From assembly GCF_001423695.1 (NCBI RefSeq), contig NZ_LMOZ01000002.1, forward strand, positions 930,504 to 994,503: a DNA stretch of 64,000 nt, in the 5' to 3' direction. Source of the DNA: Leifsonia sp. Leaf336. GTDB taxonomy: Bacteria > Actinomycetota > Actinomycetes > Actinomycetales > Microbacteriaceae. The translations under genes were made by a program, and so were the position numbers. The notes beneath the pieces are model-generated. The model was not told the DNA's origin, ran no database searches, and saw only the letters and a program-made list of their open reading frames with translations. Positions 46,695 to 56,434 of this stretch are shown in pieces (position 1 is the first letter of the stretch; each line of letters opens with the position of its first letter).

Positions 46695-48023
46695 CTACAG
46701 GCTCCGCGTCAGCACGGACTCGTCGAGGTCCGCGACACGTCGGACCCCGGCGAGGCCCAGCGTGATGTCGAGCTCCGCGAGGACGTTCCTGAGCAGCTCG
46801 CGCACGCCCCGTTCGCCGGCGACCGCGAGCGCGTAGGCGTACGGCCGGCCGATCGCCACGGCGCGGGCGCCGAGCGCGAGCGCGATGAGCGCGTCGGCCC
46901 CGCCGCGGATCCCGCTGTCGAAGAGTACAGGGAGGCGGCCGGCGACCGCCTCCACGACTCCGGGCAGCGCATCGAGCGCCGCGACCTCGCCGTCGATCTG
47001 ACGGCCGCCGTGCGTCGAGACCTGCACGGCGTTCACGCCCGCGTCGACCGCGCGCCGCGCGTCGTCGGGATGAAGCACGCCCTTCAGCACGATCGGCAGG
47101 CGCGTGCGCTCACGCAGGAAGGCCAGGTCGCTCCAGCCGAGGGAGGGGTCGGCGAAGACGTCAAGGAAGGTCTCGACGGCGGCGAGCGGCTCTCCCGAGC
47201 GGAGGTTCTCGCGCAGCTCGCCGGGGTGGTGGCGCAGGATGCTCGCGAACGACGCGACAGCGGCGGGCGTGATCGGCGTGCGCTCGCGGGGGGCGGCGGT
47301 GGAGATCCGCTCGCGCACGAGGCGGCCGAACACCGGGTCGCTGGTGTATTGGGCGATGCCGAGCCCGCGGCTGAAAGGGAGGTAGCCGAGGGCGAGGTCA
47401 CGGGGCCTCCACCCCAGCACGTGGGTGTCGAGAGTCACCACGACCGCCTCGCAGCCGCTGGCCTCCGCCCGCGCCACCAGGCTGGCGACCAGGTCGCGCG
47501 ACGAGCTCCAGTACAGCTGGAACCAGCGTGGGGCGCCGGGGCGGACGGCATCCATCGCGGCGGCGACGGCCTCCATCGGCGCAGAGGCCTGGTTGGAGAT
47601 CGTGAACGGCACGCCCTGCGCCGCAGCGGCCCGCGCGGCCGCGAGGTCGCCGCCGCGGCGGGCGAGCTCGAGCACACCGATCGGTGCCAACAGCAGAGGA
47701 GAGGACAGGGTGCGGCCGAACAGTGTGGTCGAGAGGTCGCGCTCGGCGACGTCGCGCAGCACCCGGGGGACGATGCGTCGCCGGCCGAAGGCGGCCGTGT
47801 CGGCTGCGTCGGTGCGCTCCAGCCCGGCGGACCCGGCGATATACGCGTACGCGGCCCGCGACAGACGCCGGCGCGCAGCCCGCTCCAATTCGGGGAACGC
47901 GACAGGGAGGGTGGGGCGCCTGCCGGCCACTCCCGCACGGTAGACGGCGCTCTGCGCCGCGCGCCCGATGCTGGTTCCGATGCTCGTCGTGAGCGTGGTC
48001 GCGCTGCCGTCGTCAGCCGTCAT
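46695..48023 (-). CDS. FMN-dependent alpha-hydroxy-acid oxidising enzyme
   Basis: A 442-residue flavoenzyme of the lactate/glycolate oxidase family. The catalytic histidine is His338 in VQVSTHGGRQIDG, followed by Arg341. The lysine of PIVLKGVLHPDDA contacts the flavin, and AYAYIAGSAG holds a family tyrosine. GIRGGADALIALALGARAVAIGRP is the phosphate-binding part. A long N-terminus of about 45 residues resembles lactate 2-monooxygenases, so lactate is a plausible substrate. It is convergent with its neighbour. Confidence 0.87.
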   Translation of the reverse strand: MTADDGSATTLTTSIGTSIGRAAQSAVYRAGVAGRRPTLPVAFPELERAARRRLSRAAYAYIAGSAGLERTDAADTAAFGRRRIVPRVLRDVAERDLSTTLFGRTLSSPLLLAPIGVLELARRGGDLAAARAAAAQGVPFTISNQASAPMEAVAAAMDAVRPGAPRWFQLYWSSSRDLVASLVARAEASGCEAVVVTLDTHVLGWRPRDLALGYLPFSRGLGIAQYTSDPVFGRLVRERISTAAPRERTPITPAAVASFASILRHHPGELRENLRSGEPLAAVETFLDVFADPSLGWSDLAFLRERTRLPIVLKGVLHPDDARRAVDAGVNAVQVSTHGGRQIDGEVAALDALPGVVEAVAGRLPVLFDSGIRGGADALIALALGARAVAIGRPYAYALAVAGERGVRELLRNVLAELDITLGLAGVRRVADLDESVLTRSL

Positions 48024-48058
48024 GTGCCCATTCTGGTGGATGCCGGTGCGGTCGGCGG

Positions 48059-48748
48059 TCAGCGCTTCGGGCGTGGGCGCTTGCCCGACGACCTCTTCGC
48101 GGCCGCCGCCCGCCTGGCCTGCTTCGCGGCCCGCGCGGACTGCGTGGCCGCCAGCTTCGCGGCCTTGGCCGCTTTGGCGTCCTGCGCCGACTGCGCGGCC
48201 TGCGTGGCCGCGATCTCGGGGTTGCGGGAGCTGTGCGCCTTGCGGCCGCGCACGATGCCGATGAACTCGTCGACGAGGGGATGCTGGTCGTGGCGTGGCC
48301 AGGCGAGGCCCACCTGCGAGACCGGACCGTCCTCCAGCCGGATCGCCTCCACGTCCTTGCGGCGCAGCGCTTTGGCCACCGAGGCCGGCATCAGGGCGAT
48401 GCCGTCACCCTCTGCCACGCTGCGCATGAGCGCCTCGGACGGCTCGCCCTCCACCCGGGGCTGGCCCTCCAGGTCGGCCAGTTGCAGCTTCTCCTCGAGC
48501 GTCAGGAGGTGCTCGTGGTTCATGACCACCACGACGTCCTCGGAGTAGAGCGGGATGAGGTGCCGGTCGTCGTCCGCCGGCGCGTCGCGGGCGAACACCA
48601 TGTCGGCCTCCCCGGCCTCCAGCAGCGCGAGCGGGTCGGCGGACGGCCGCACCACCAGCTCGACGGTCGGCTGCCGTTCGGCGAAGACGCGCGTCCACTT
48701 GCCGATCGTGACGCCGAACGGGAACGCGAGGGTGAAGCGGGAGGCCAT
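48059..48748 (-). CDS. HTH-less LysR substrate-binding domain with Lys/Ala-rich tail
   Basis: A 229-residue protein that resembles the effector-binding domain of LysR regulators (MASRFTLAFPFGVTIGKWTRVFAERQPTVELVVRPSADPLALLEAGEADMVFARDAP ... EGDGIALMPASVAKALRRKDVEAIRL). It starts directly at the first strand of this domain, so the winged HTH is missing. Residues 179-229 are an Ala/Lys/Arg/Gln-rich tail (AKAAKAAK, RRAAAAKR, KRPRPKR) like a histone H1 arm. TAGCCT lies seven bases before ATG 48748, excluding the longer frame. It is divergent from the DUF5997 gene. Confidence 0.8.
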   Translation of the reverse strand: MASRFTLAFPFGVTIGKWTRVFAERQPTVELVVRPSADPLALLEAGEADMVFARDAPADDDRHLIPLYSEDVVVVMNHEHLLTLEEKLQLADLEGQPRVEGEPSEALMRSVAEGDGIALMPASVAKALRRKDVEAIRLEDGPVSQVGLAWPRHDQHPLVDEFIGIVRGRKAHSSRNPEIAATQAAQSAQDAKAAKAAKLAATQSARAAKQARRAAAAKRSSGKRPRPKR

Positions 48749-48802
48749 GCAGGCCAGGCTACCGAACGGCCGGATGGCCCGGCGGACGATACCCTTGAAC
48801 CC
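48749..48802. promoter_or_regulatory. 54-bp divergent leaderless promoter
   Basis: TAGCCT on the minus strand (48756-48761) serves the LysR-domain gene, and TACCCT on the plus strand (48790-48795) serves the DUF5997 gene. Each lies seven bases before its ATG. The two start points are only about 50 bp apart, so transcription of one is likely to affect the other. Confidence 0.7.
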
Positions 48803-49180
48803 ATGAAGGACCAGACCATGAAGGCGGCCTCCGCGGCCAAGAAGCTCGGCATCCTGCTGTCGGCGGCTCCGGAGGAGTTCCGCGACCGTGAGATCAGCCG
48901 CAGCGAGTTCGACGAGCTGAACGCCAACCCGCCCGAGTGGCTGGTCACTCTGCGTGCTGACGGCCCCCACCCGCGCGACGTCGTCTCGCGCAAGCTGGGC
49001 GTGAGCAACTCCGGCCTGGCCCGTGGCGGGGTGACCGAGCCGTTGACGACGGCCGAGATCAAGGCGCTCCTCGCCGACCCGCCCGCGTGGCTGGTGGCCG
49101 AGCGGGCGACCCAGGCGCAGGTGCGCGCCGAGAACGCCCGCGTCAAGCAGCGCAACGCGGAGCGCGCGGCGCGCGGCTGA
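48803..49180 (+). CDS. DUF5997 protein
   Basis: A 125-residue basic protein with the family N-terminus MKAASAAKKLGILLSAAPEEF. An internal duplication is visible: ISRSEFDELNANPPEWLVTL (31-50) and LTTAEIKALLADPPAWLVAE (81-100). Between them the RDVVSRKLGVSNSGLARGG stretch (58-76) could be an HTH-like recognition helix, and the C-terminal helix is Arg/Lys-rich. The role is unknown. It is divergent from the HTH-less LysR gene, a pairing I believe recurs in Actinobacteria. Confidence 0.8.
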   Translation: MKDQTMKAASAAKKLGILLSAAPEEFRDREISRSEFDELNANPPEWLVTLRADGPHPRDVVSRKLGVSNSGLARGGVTEPLTTAEIKALLADPPAWLVAERATQAQVRAENARVKQRNAERAARG

Positions 49181-49189
49181 GCCCGCGGC

Positions 49190-49624
49190 TCAGGTCTCCG
49201 GCGCGCCCGTCGGTGCTCCGGATGCCGAGCCGGCGCCCCCGGCCTTCTTCACCGCCCGCGCCAGCACCTCCGGCCCGGTGACGAATGCGCGGCGCCACGG
49301 TGCGACCCCGTCGATCTCGACCTGCAGCGAGAAGCTGAGGATGGTGCGGATGAGCACGATGATCCCCAGCACGACCGCGTCGGTCAGGGTGGGGTTCGAT
49401 GTGACCGTCTTGACCAGGTCGGCCGCGACCAGCAGCTCCAGCCCGAGCAGGATCACGCCGCCGAAGCTCTCCCGCAGCGTGCGGAAGGCCTCCTTGCCGC
49501 TGCGCCGGCGCACCCAGACGGTCAGCGAGATCGCGAGCGCCACGACGAAGCCGATCGCCAGCGCCGCGACGCCGGCGAACTCGAAGGCGACGCCGACCGC
49601 CTCGAAGATCGCGCGCGTGTCCAT
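49190..49624 (-). CDS. DUF1622 membrane protein
   Basis: A 144-residue membrane protein with three hydrophobic helices (about 12-37, 52-72 and 80-102). The segment RTLRESFGGVILLGLELLVAADLVKTVTSNPT is typical of DUF1622. Its function is unknown. The C-terminal tail is Gly/Ala/Pro-rich and probably cytosolic. It converges with DUF5997 after a 9-base gap and lies downstream of the permease gene. Confidence 0.85.
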   Translation of the reverse strand: MDTRAIFEAVGVAFEFAGVAALAIGFVVALAISLTVWVRRRSGKEAFRTLRESFGGVILLGLELLVAADLVKTVTSNPTLTDAVVLGIIVLIRTILSFSLQVEIDGVAPWRRAFVTGPEVLARAVKKAGGAGSASGAPTGAPET

Positions 49625-49672
49625 GCGGTCATGCTGCCACAGAGCGGGCCGAGCGGTGAGAGGGCGTGCCGG

Positions 49673-51736
49673 TCAGGCCACGTGCACGGCGGGCCGCCGC
49701 TTGACGTCCCTCTCGGCCTCCCGCAGCACCTCGCGCGTCACCGGCGCGACTTCGCCGACGCCCGTGATCAGGTAGCGGAACATGTTCGAGATCGGATTGC
49801 CCTCCGTCCACTCGAAGTAGACGGTCGGCACGACACCGGTGATGTCGCGGATCTCGAGCAGGACCGCGGCGATCGTGTTCGGCACGTTGCCGCTCTTCAC
49901 CTGCAGCACCCGGTAGCCGTACTTGACGACGCCGTGCACGACCAGGTCCTCCTCGAAATCGGACGAGTCGGACCGCAGGACCTCCAGGAAGATGGTGCGC
50001 GAGCGCTGCGGGATGTGGCTGTACTTGCGCTCGTCCTTGTTCTTCTCCTCGTACTCCTTCGTCGAGTCGACGTCGGGCTCGTGCGAGATGATCCGGATCT
50101 CGCCCTCCTCGGCGTCCTCCAGGATGAAGTCCAGAGCCGTCACGTCGAAGGTCACGCTGGTGGCGCGCAGCTGGAACGACCGGCCGATGCGCGACACGAT
50201 CGACACGACGAGGATGCCCAGGATGAACAGCGTCGCGATGCGGAGGCCGTCGGGGCGCTCGATGATGTTGTCGATCGTCGTGTAGACGAAGATCGCGGTG
50301 ATGATCGCGAAGACCACCGTGCGCTTGGGCTGCTTCTTGCGCCAAGCGGAGAGGCTCACCGCCAGCGACGCCGAGGTGATCAGCACCAGCACGCCGGTCG
50401 CGTACGCGCCGCCCTGGGCGTCGACGTTGGCGTCGAACACCAGCGTGATGACGAAGGCGATCGCGGTGAAGACCAGCACGAGCGGACGCACGGCGCGCGC
50501 CCACTGCGGCGCCATCCCGTAGCGGGGGAGGTAGCGCGGCACCAGGTTGAGGAGGCCGGCCATCGCCGACGCCCCGGCGAACCACAGGATCAGGATGGTG
50601 CTGATGTCGTAGACCGTGCCGAACCCGTTGCCCAGGTACTCGTGCGCCAGGTAGGCGAGCGCGCGGCCGTTGGCGGCGCCTCCGGGCTGGAACTCCTTCT
50701 GCGGGATGAGGAGCGTCGTCGTGAAGCTCGACGTGATGAGGAAGACGCTCATGATGATCGCGGCGGTGGTCAGCAGCCGCCCCGCGCCGCGGATGCGCCC
50801 GACCGGGTAGTTCGGGTCGTCGTCGGGCTTGCCCTTGATCTGCGGCATGACCGCCACGCCGGTCTCGAAGCCGGAGAGGCCGAGCGCGAGCTTGGGGAAC
50901 ACCAGGAGGGCGACGCCGACGATGATCAGCGGGCTGCCGTTCTGCTGGAACAGCGCAGTCCACCAGTCGTCGATGGCGGTGGGGTGCTCGAAGACCTGCA
51001 CGATGGAGGTCGTGACCACGACGACGTTCAGCGCCAGGTACACGGCCACGAGCACCACCGCGATGCCGATAGCCTCGCGGAAGCCCTTGAGGAACACCGC
51101 GCCCAGCGCCGTCAGCAGCACGAGCGTGATGATGACGTTGTTGCCGTGGAACCAGGACGGCGCGAACGGATTCTCGATCGCGTGCGCGGAGGCGTCGGCG
51201 GCCGAGAGCGTGATCGTGATCATGAAGTCGGTCGCGGCGAAGCCGAGGAGCACCAGGACGAAGAGCTTGCCGGCCCACCACGGCAGGAAGCGCTCCAGCA
51301 TCGCGATCGAGCCGGAGCCCCGGAAGCTCTCCCTGGCGACCCTGCGGTACACCGGGAGGGCGCCGAGCAGGGTCAGCGCCACCAGCACCAGCGTCGCGAA
51401 CGGGGAGATCAGGCCGGCGGCGAGCGCTGCGATCGCCGGCTGATAGCCGAGGGTCGAGAAGTAGTCGACTCCTGTGAGGCACATGACCTGCCACCACGAG
51501 TGCGTCCGCTCCGGATTGCGGCCGTGGGGACCCTGCTGGGTGCCCTTCTCGTCGATCATGCCGCGCAGCAGCCAGTGCTTGAAGCGGCTGCCGTGCAGGC
51601 TCGAGGGCTCGACCGGATGCGCCTGCCCGGGGATCGGGACGGGCTCCTTCGGCCGCACGCGCGAAGCGACGGGCCCGTCCTGAGCTGCAGGACCTCCGCC
51701 CTGCGCCTTGTCGCCAGAGGGGGAACTGCTCGACAT
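49673..51736 (-). CDS. APC-superfamily permease with long C-terminal cytosolic domain
   Basis: A 687-residue transporter. Around 12 membrane helices occupy residues 75-480, beginning with [34 protein letters not shown], in the APC (amino acid/polyamine) fold. A soluble domain of about 200 residues follows ([31 protein letters not shown] ... [26 protein letters not shown]). The N-terminus is a charged 60-residue tail. The TACAGT box at 51765-51770 (minus strand) overlaps the GTG at 51766, so ATG 51736 with its GAAGGG site is preferred. The substrate is unknown. Confidence 0.82.
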   Translation of the reverse strand: MSSSSPSGDKAQGGGPAAQDGPVASRVRPKEPVPIPGQAHPVEPSSLHGSRFKHWLLRGMIDEKGTQQGPHGRNPERTHSWWQVMCLTGVDYFSTLGYQPAIAALAAGLISPFATLVLVALTLLGALPVYRRVARESFRGSGSIAMLERFLPWWAGKLFVLVLLGFAATDFMITITLSAADASAHAIENPFAPSWFHGNNVIITLVLLTALGAVFLKGFREAIGIAVVLVAVYLALNVVVVTTSIVQVFEHPTAIDDWWTALFQQNGSPLIIVGVALLVFPKLALGLSGFETGVAVMPQIKGKPDDDPNYPVGRIRGAGRLLTTAAIIMSVFLITSSFTTTLLIPQKEFQPGGAANGRALAYLAHEYLGNGFGTVYDISTILILWFAGASAMAGLLNLVPRYLPRYGMAPQWARAVRPLVLVFTAIAFVITLVFDANVDAQGGAYATGVLVLITSASLAVSLSAWRKKQPKRTVVFAIITAIFVYTTIDNIIERPDGLRIATLFILGILVVSIVSRIGRSFQLRATSVTFDVTALDFILEDAEEGEIRIISHEPDVDSTKEYEEKNKDERKYSHIPQRSRTIFLEVLRSDSSDFEEDLVVHGVVKYGYRVLQVKSGNVPNTIAAVLLEIRDITGVVPTVYFEWTEGNPISNMFRYLITGVGEVAPVTREVLREAERDVKRRPAVHVA

Positions 51737-51854
51737 CGGCTGCCCTTCGTTTGCCTTCGTGCTCACTGTACGTTCTGCACGCAGGCGCCCGGAAGACCTT
51801 CGGGAAGGTCCCCAGCGGCCTCCCCGCGATGCCTCGGTCAGTCTAGCGACACCG

Positions 51855-53351
51855 TCACCACGCCGACGGTTTGTAGTCCTTCAAGAAGACCCCCTGGAGG
51901 TCGTCGCCGGCCTCGCCGCGGACGATCGGGTCGTAGACGCGGGCGGCGCCGTCGACGAGGTCGAGCGGGGCGTGGAAACCCTCCTCGGCCAGTCGGACCT
52001 TCGTGTAGTGCGGGCGCTCGTCGGTGATCCAGCCGGTGTCGACGCTGGTCATCAGGATGTTGTCGGTTTCGAACAGCTCCTGCGCGCTCGTGCGGGTGAG
52101 CATGTTCAGCGCGGCCTTGGCCATGTTGGTGTGCGGGTGACCTGCGCCCTTGTAGCGGCGGCCGAAGACGCCCTCCATCGCCGACACGTTCACCACGTAC
52201 GAGCGGTCGGCGGCGGCAAGGGAGGGGCGGAGCCGGTCGATGAGGATGAACGGCGCGGTCGTGTTGCAGAGCTGCACCTCCAGCAGCTCGAGCGGGTCGA
52301 TGCTGCCGACTGCCTGCGTCCAGGTGTTGACGCGCTGCACATCGGGCACCAGTCCGCCTGCGTCGATCGCGGTGCCGTCGTGGTGGCGCTCCAGCGACGA
52401 CGAGCCGGCGGCCATCGCGGCCGAGGCCAGGTCGTCGGCCGTCAGCGCGGCAGCGCCGACGAGCTCGGCGACCGTGCCGCGCACGTTCGCCGACGACAGC
52501 AGCGGGTGCGCGGCGACCGACGCCTGCAGCGCCTGCGGGTGCGGGTCGGCGGTGTGGCCGAACGTCTCGAGAGCGGGAAGCGGGCCGTCGGGCAGCGGGT
52601 GCGACTCGGCCTCGGCCAGCAGCGAGTACGCGCCGGGGGACCGGCGGACCGTCTGGGCGGCGTTGTTGATGAGCACGTGCAGCGGGCCGTGCGAAGCGAC
52701 GGAGTCGGCCAGGCCGATCACCTGCGCCGGGTCGCGAAGGTCGATGCCGACGACGCGCAGCCGGTGCAGCCACTCGGAGGCGTCGGGCAGCTGCGAGAAG
52801 CGGCGCACCGCGTCGCGCGGGAAGCGCGTGGTGATGGTGAGGTCGGCCCCGTCGCGGAGCAGTCGCAGCGCGATGTGCATGCCGATCTTGGCGCGGCCTC
52901 CGGTGAGGAGCGCGCGCTTGCCGGTCAGGTCGGTGCGGGCGTTGCGCTTGGCGTGGCTGAACGCGGCGCAGGACGGGCAGAGCTGGTGGTAGAACCAGTC
53001 GACCTGCGTGTAGTGCTGCTTGCAGATGTAGCAGGCCTGCGAGTTGACGAGGGTGCCGGCCGTGGTCGCGCCCGTGGTGGGGGAGGTCAGGTCGCGGCCG
53101 CGCGTCTCGTCGTCGATGCGGTCGGGGGCGCCGGTGGCGGTGGCGGCGATCACGGCGCGGTCGGCGGCGAGCTCGGCCTCCCGCAGCTCGCGCCGCCTGG
53201 CCTGCTTCACGGCCTTGAACATGTGCGCGGTCGCCCGGCGCACCGAGACGAAGTCCGGGTGCTCCTGGTCGAGCTCGTGGAGCTGGGCGAGGACGCGGAG
53301 AGTCGTCGCGAGATCGTCGGGGTCGAGACTCGTGGAGGTTTCGGCTGGCAC
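51855..53351 (-). CDS. SDR-fold oxidoreductase with zinc ribbon, lacking the catalytic Tyr
   Basis: A 498-residue fusion. Residues 1-100 are helical and charged. A zinc ribbon follows ([22 protein letters not shown], Cys pairs CxxC-x17-CxxC). The Rossmann domain begins [25 protein letters not shown] and ends in NVSAMEGVF...[14 protein letters not shown]. The usual YxxxK is TNMAK here, so the catalytic Tyr is Thr. It keeps NNA (LINNAAQT) and Ser. It may bind a nucleotide rather than reduce a ketone. A TACAAT box lies six bases before the GTG start. Confidence 0.83.
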   Translation of the reverse strand: MPAETSTSLDPDDLATTLRVLAQLHELDQEHPDFVSVRRATAHMFKAVKQARRRELREAELAADRAVIAATATGAPDRIDDETRGRDLTSPTTGATTAGTLVNSQACYICKQHYTQVDWFYHQLCPSCAAFSHAKRNARTDLTGKRALLTGGRAKIGMHIALRLLRDGADLTITTRFPRDAVRRFSQLPDASEWLHRLRVVGIDLRDPAQVIGLADSVASHGPLHVLINNAAQTVRRSPGAYSLLAEAESHPLPDGPLPALETFGHTADPHPQALQASVAAHPLLSSANVRGTVAELVGAAALTADDLASAAMAAGSSSLERHHDGTAIDAGGLVPDVQRVNTWTQAVGSIDPLELLEVQLCNTTAPFILIDRLRPSLAAADRSYVVNVSAMEGVFGRRYKGAGHPHTNMAKAALNMLTRTSAQELFETDNILMTSVDTGWITDERPHYTKVRLAEEGFHAPLDLVDGAARVYDPIVRGEAGDDLQGVFLKDYKPSAW

Positions 53352-53393
53352 CGGATGATTGTACGGGCAGCGGATGACCGCCTGCTGAGGGGC

Positions 53394-53657
53394 TCAGACC
53401 TCCAGTTCGAGCCAGTCGAGGCCGCGGAGATCGAGGCACAGCCTGCTCGAGCGCTCGGTCGCCATGGCGATGACGTCGCCGCACACGGCGCAGCGGAGCA
53501 CCATCCCGTGGTCGTCGGTGTACAGGTGCGCCTTGGCGATCACCGACACATCCCCGCAATGGGCGCACTTGCCGCGTGCCGAGGTGACGTCGACCGCGAA
53601 CACCTCGGAGAGGAGCCCGGCGGCCGCGTTGCCGTCGAGGTAGTCCATGTCGGTCAC
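53394..53657 (-). CDS. DUF6510 zinc-ribbon protein
   Basis: An 87-residue protein. It contains two CxxC pairs (CAHCG and CAVCG) 24 residues apart, consistent with a zinc ribbon, and the conserved ends DYLDGNAAAGLLSEVFAVDVT and LCLDLRGLDWLELEV. It overlaps the upstream flavin reductase by four bases (GTGA). The GTG at 53657 has GGAGGGG just before it; ATG 53648 is an alternative. It is the third gene of the molybdoenzyme operon and may be an assembly or electron-handling partner. Confidence 0.75.
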   Translation of the reverse strand: MTDMDYLDGNAAAGLLSEVFAVDVTSARGKCAHCGDVSVIAKAHLYTDDHGMVLRCAVCGDVIAMATERSSRLCLDLRGLDWLELEV

Positions 53658-54406
53658 TGTGCCCCTCCGATCCCGCCGTAGCGTTCCGTGCGGATGCGGT
53701 CCGGATCGTGCCCGGCGTCGACGAGCCACCCGGACACAGCCTCCACGAACGGGGTCGATCCGCACAGGTAGAACGTCGGGGGATCCGTGGCCGGCAGTAC
53801 GAGCGAGCCTACGGCTTCGGCCGTCAGCCGGCCGGCGGCCACCGGCCAGTCCGGCGGCGCCTCCCGCGTGTACACGTAGTCGACGCGCAGCGGAGCGGTG
53901 CCCTCGCCGAGCGCCATCAGCTCGTCGCGGTAGTAGACCGACATCGGCGTGCGCGCCGAGTAGAGCAGTCGGAACGGCGCTGCGCTCCCGGCGGCCGCGT
54001 GCGCCCGCGCCATCGACATCAGCGGCACCACGCCCGAGCCGCCCGCGATCAGCTGCACGGGGCCAGTGTCTGCGGTGCGCCAGACGAACCAGCCTCCGAC
54101 CGGACCGCGGACCTCCAGCTGGTCGCCCACCGCGAGCCCGTGCACGAGGTACGGCGACACCTCGCCGTCGGGCAGCTCCTCCACGGTCAGCTCGAACTCG
54201 TCCGGCGCCAGTCCTCCCGCGCCGGAGGCCGACGCGATCGAGTAGGAGCGCACGGCCTGGTACCCGTCGGGCGCGGTGAGGCGGATGTCCACGTGCTGGC
54301 CCGCCAGATGGCCCGCCAGCCCCGGGATGCGCAGCCGGATGGTGCGCGCCGTCGCCGTCTCTTCGTGCGCGGCCACGACATCGGCCACCCGCCACGCCGT
54401 CGTCAC
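53654..54406 (-). CDS. FNR-type flavin oxidoreductase
   Basis: A 250-residue ferredoxin-NADP reductase-like protein. The FAD site RSYSIAS and the NAD(P) site [16 protein letters not shown] are present, with the C-terminal [13 protein letters not shown]. There is no iron-sulfur or heme domain. It is coupled by overlap to the sulfite-oxidase-like gene on one side and DUF6510 on the other, so it most likely supplies electrons from NAD(P)H to the molybdoenzyme. Upstream of GTG 54406 the frame is only shadow sequence. Confidence 0.88.
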   Translation of the reverse strand: MTTAWRVADVVAAHEETATARTIRLRIPGLAGHLAGQHVDIRLTAPDGYQAVRSYSIASASGAGGLAPDEFELTVEELPDGEVSPYLVHGLAVGDQLEVRGPVGGWFVWRTADTGPVQLIAGGSGVVPLMSMARAHAAAGSAAPFRLLYSARTPMSVYYRDELMALGEGTAPLRVDYVYTREAPPDWPVAAGRLTAEAVGSLVLPATDPPTFYLCGSTPFVEAVSGWLVDAGHDPDRIRTERYGGIGGAQ

Positions 54407-54996
54407 CAGTAGCGCTCTTCCTTCCAGGGGTCCCCGTACATGTTGTAGCCGTTCTGCTCCCAGAAGCCGGGCTGATCCTGCGGCAGCATCTCGAGACCGC
54501 TGACCCACTTGGCGCTCTTCCAGAAGTACAGGTGCGGCACGAGCAGGCGCGCGGGACCACCGTGCTCGGGCGGGAGGTCGGTGCCGTCGAAGGTGTGCGC
54601 CACCCAGGCCTTGCCGTCGAGCAGGTCTTTCAGCGGCACGTTCGTCGTGTAGCCGCCGTACGAGTGCGCCATCGTGTACTCGTAATCGGTGTCGACCTTC
54701 TCGAACAGTGTGTCGAGCGCGACGCCGCGCCACGACGTCCCGAGCTTCGACCAGCTGGTGACGCAGTGGATGTCGGTGCCGACGTCGTCCTGCGGCAGAG
54801 CGAGGAACTCGTCCCAGCTCCAGCGGTGCACGACGCCCTTCTCGGTCGTGATCGTGAACGCCCAGTCGTCTTTCGCGATGCGCGGCGTCGGCCCGGCGGA
54901 CAGCACGGGGAAGCCCTCCGTGACGTACTGACCGGGTGGGAGGCGAGGGTCCTCGGAGCGTCGCCGGCCGAGGAAGCCGGACGAGATGATTCCCAT
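54403..54996 (-). CDS. Sulfite oxidase-like molybdopterin enzyme (soluble MsrP-like)
   Basis: A 197-residue molybdoenzyme domain. The Mo-ligand cysteine is in [18 protein letters not shown], and [18 protein letters not shown] and [29 protein letters not shown] are typical of the sulfite oxidase fold. There is no signal peptide or Tat motif, so it is cytosolic, unlike periplasmic MsrP. It probably reduces an S- or N-oxide with electrons from the adjacent reductase. A TAAGCT box lies six bases before the ATG. It heads the operon with the FNR and DUF6510 genes. Confidence 0.88.
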   Translation of the reverse strand: MGIISSGFLGRRRSEDPRLPPGQYVTEGFPVLSAGPTPRIAKDDWAFTITTEKGVVHRWSWDEFLALPQDDVGTDIHCVTSWSKLGTSWRGVALDTLFEKVDTDYEYTMAHSYGGYTTNVPLKDLLDGKAWVAHTFDGTDLPPEHGGPARLLVPHLYFWKSAKWVSGLEMLPQDQPGFWEQNGYNMYGDPWKEERYW

Positions 54997-55059
54997 GCGC
55001 GCAGCTTATTCCGGGGACCGACCGCTGGTCTACGGCCTCCGTCGGTCTACGCTGAAGTC

Positions 55060-56124
55060 ATGACCGCCGTCAACCTCGGACTCCCGCGCAGCGCCCGCGC
55101 CGGCGCGGAGCCGCAGGTGGACGGCCGACCCGACGTGCCGGGCCTCGTCGACCGCTTCGGCCGGGTGGCTCGCGACCTGCGGGTGTCGGTCACCGAGAAG
55201 TGCTCGCTGCGCTGCACGTACTGCATGCCGGCCGAAGGCCTCCCGGCCATCCCGCGCGACGACCTCCTGACGCCGGCGGAGATCGCGCGTCTGGTCGGCA
55301 TCGGCGTGCGCGACCTCGGCATCCGGGAGGTGCGCTTCACCGGAGGCGAGCCGCTGATGCGCGCGGACCTCGCCGAGATCATCGGGCTGTCGCACGCCGC
55401 GGCCCCTGGGATCGACATCAGCATCACCACCAACGGCATCGGGCTCGACCATCGGCTGCCCGCTCTGGTGGCCGCCGGGCTGAACCGCGTCAACATCTCG
55501 CTCGATACGGTGGACCGGGAGCACTTCGCCGCGCTCACCCGGCGCGACCGGCTTCCCGCCGTGTTCGCCGGGATCGCCGCGGCCCACGCTGCGGGACTCA
55601 CTCCGCTCAAGCTGAACGCCGTGATGATGCGCCAGACCCTCGCCGGCGCCCCCGACCTCCTGGCCTGGGCGCTCGAGCACGGCTGCCGGCTGCGGTTCAT
55701 CGAGCAGATGCCGCTGGACGCGGACCACACCTGGATGCGCGACAACATGGTCTCCGCGGAGGAACTGCTCGGCGTCCTCCGCACCCGCTTCGAGCTGCGG
55801 GAGGTCGGCCGCGACGATCCGTCGGCGCCCGCGGAGGAGTGGCTCGTCGACGGCGGCCCCGAGACGGTCGGCATCATCGCATCGGTGACGCGCTCGTTCT
55901 GCGCGGCCTGCGACCGCACCAGGATCACAGCGGAGGGCACGGTGCGCTCGTGCCTTTTCGGCGACGACGAGACGGACCTCCGGGGTCTGCTGCGCGCCGG
56001 CGCCGACGACGCCGAGATCGCGCGCTGGTGGCGCGGCGCGATGTGGAACAAGCAGTCGGGGCACGGGATGGAGCGCGCCGGGTTCGTGCCTCCCGTGCGG
56101 AGCATGGGAGCGATCGGTGGCTGA
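55060..56124 (+). CDS. moaA: GTP 3',8-cyclase (molybdenum cofactor)
   Basis: A 354-residue radical SAM enzyme carrying out the first step from GTP. The [4Fe-4S] cluster motif is CSLRCTYC (residues 47-54). The second cluster appears as [30 protein letters not shown] is the SAM-binding GGEP motif, and the protein ends with the essential GG (MGAIGG). TACGCT lies six bases before ATG 55060, so the transcript is leaderless. Its end overlaps the moaD start by 8 bases. Confidence 0.95.
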   Translation: MTAVNLGLPRSARAGAEPQVDGRPDVPGLVDRFGRVARDLRVSVTEKCSLRCTYCMPAEGLPAIPRDDLLTPAEIARLVGIGVRDLGIREVRFTGGEPLMRADLAEIIGLSHAAAPGIDISITTNGIGLDHRLPALVAAGLNRVNISLDTVDREHFAALTRRDRLPAVFAGIAAAHAAGLTPLKLNAVMMRQTLAGAPDLLAWALEHGCRLRFIEQMPLDADHTWMRDNMVSAEELLGVLRTRFELREVGRDDPSAPAEEWLVDGGPETVGIIASVTRSFCAACDRTRITAEGTVRSCLFGDDETDLRGLLRAGADDAEIARWWRGAMWNKQSGHGMERAGFVPPVRSMGAIGG

Positions 56125-56368
56125 GACCGCTGTGCTGGTGCGCTACTTCGCGGCGGCCGAGGAGGCTGCAGGACGCGAGGAGGAGCGCCTGGCGTTGAGC
56201 GAGCCCACAGTGGCCGCGCTGCGCGAGGAGCTCGCGAACCGCTACGGCGACGCGATGCGGCTGGTGCTGCGGAACGGGTCGTTCCTGGTCGACGGCGTGG
56301 TCTCGCGCGATCCTGCCGCCGTGATCGGCGAACGGGTGGACGTGCTGCCGCCCTTCGCGGGAGGCTGA
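56117..56368 (+). CDS. moaD: Molybdopterin synthase small subunit
   Basis: An 83-residue ubiquitin-fold protein that carries the thiocarboxylate sulfur. It ends in the required Gly-Gly (LPPFAGG). The beta-grasp core is [14 protein letters not shown] ... [10 protein letters not shown]. The GTG start overlaps moaA by 8 bases, so the two are coupled. Its partner moaE is encoded on the other strand near 60.0 kb, and the activator moeB near 63.2 kb. Confidence 0.93.
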   Translation: MAETAVLVRYFAAAEEAAGREEERLALSEPTVAALREELANRYGDAMRLVLRNGSFLVDGVVSRDPAAVIGERVDVLPPFAGG

Positions 56369-56434
56369 TCCCCGGCGGTTCCCGTGCGCTAGGCTCCGGG
56401 TCAACAGGCTTCGGCGTGATCGGGGGAGGTCGCC

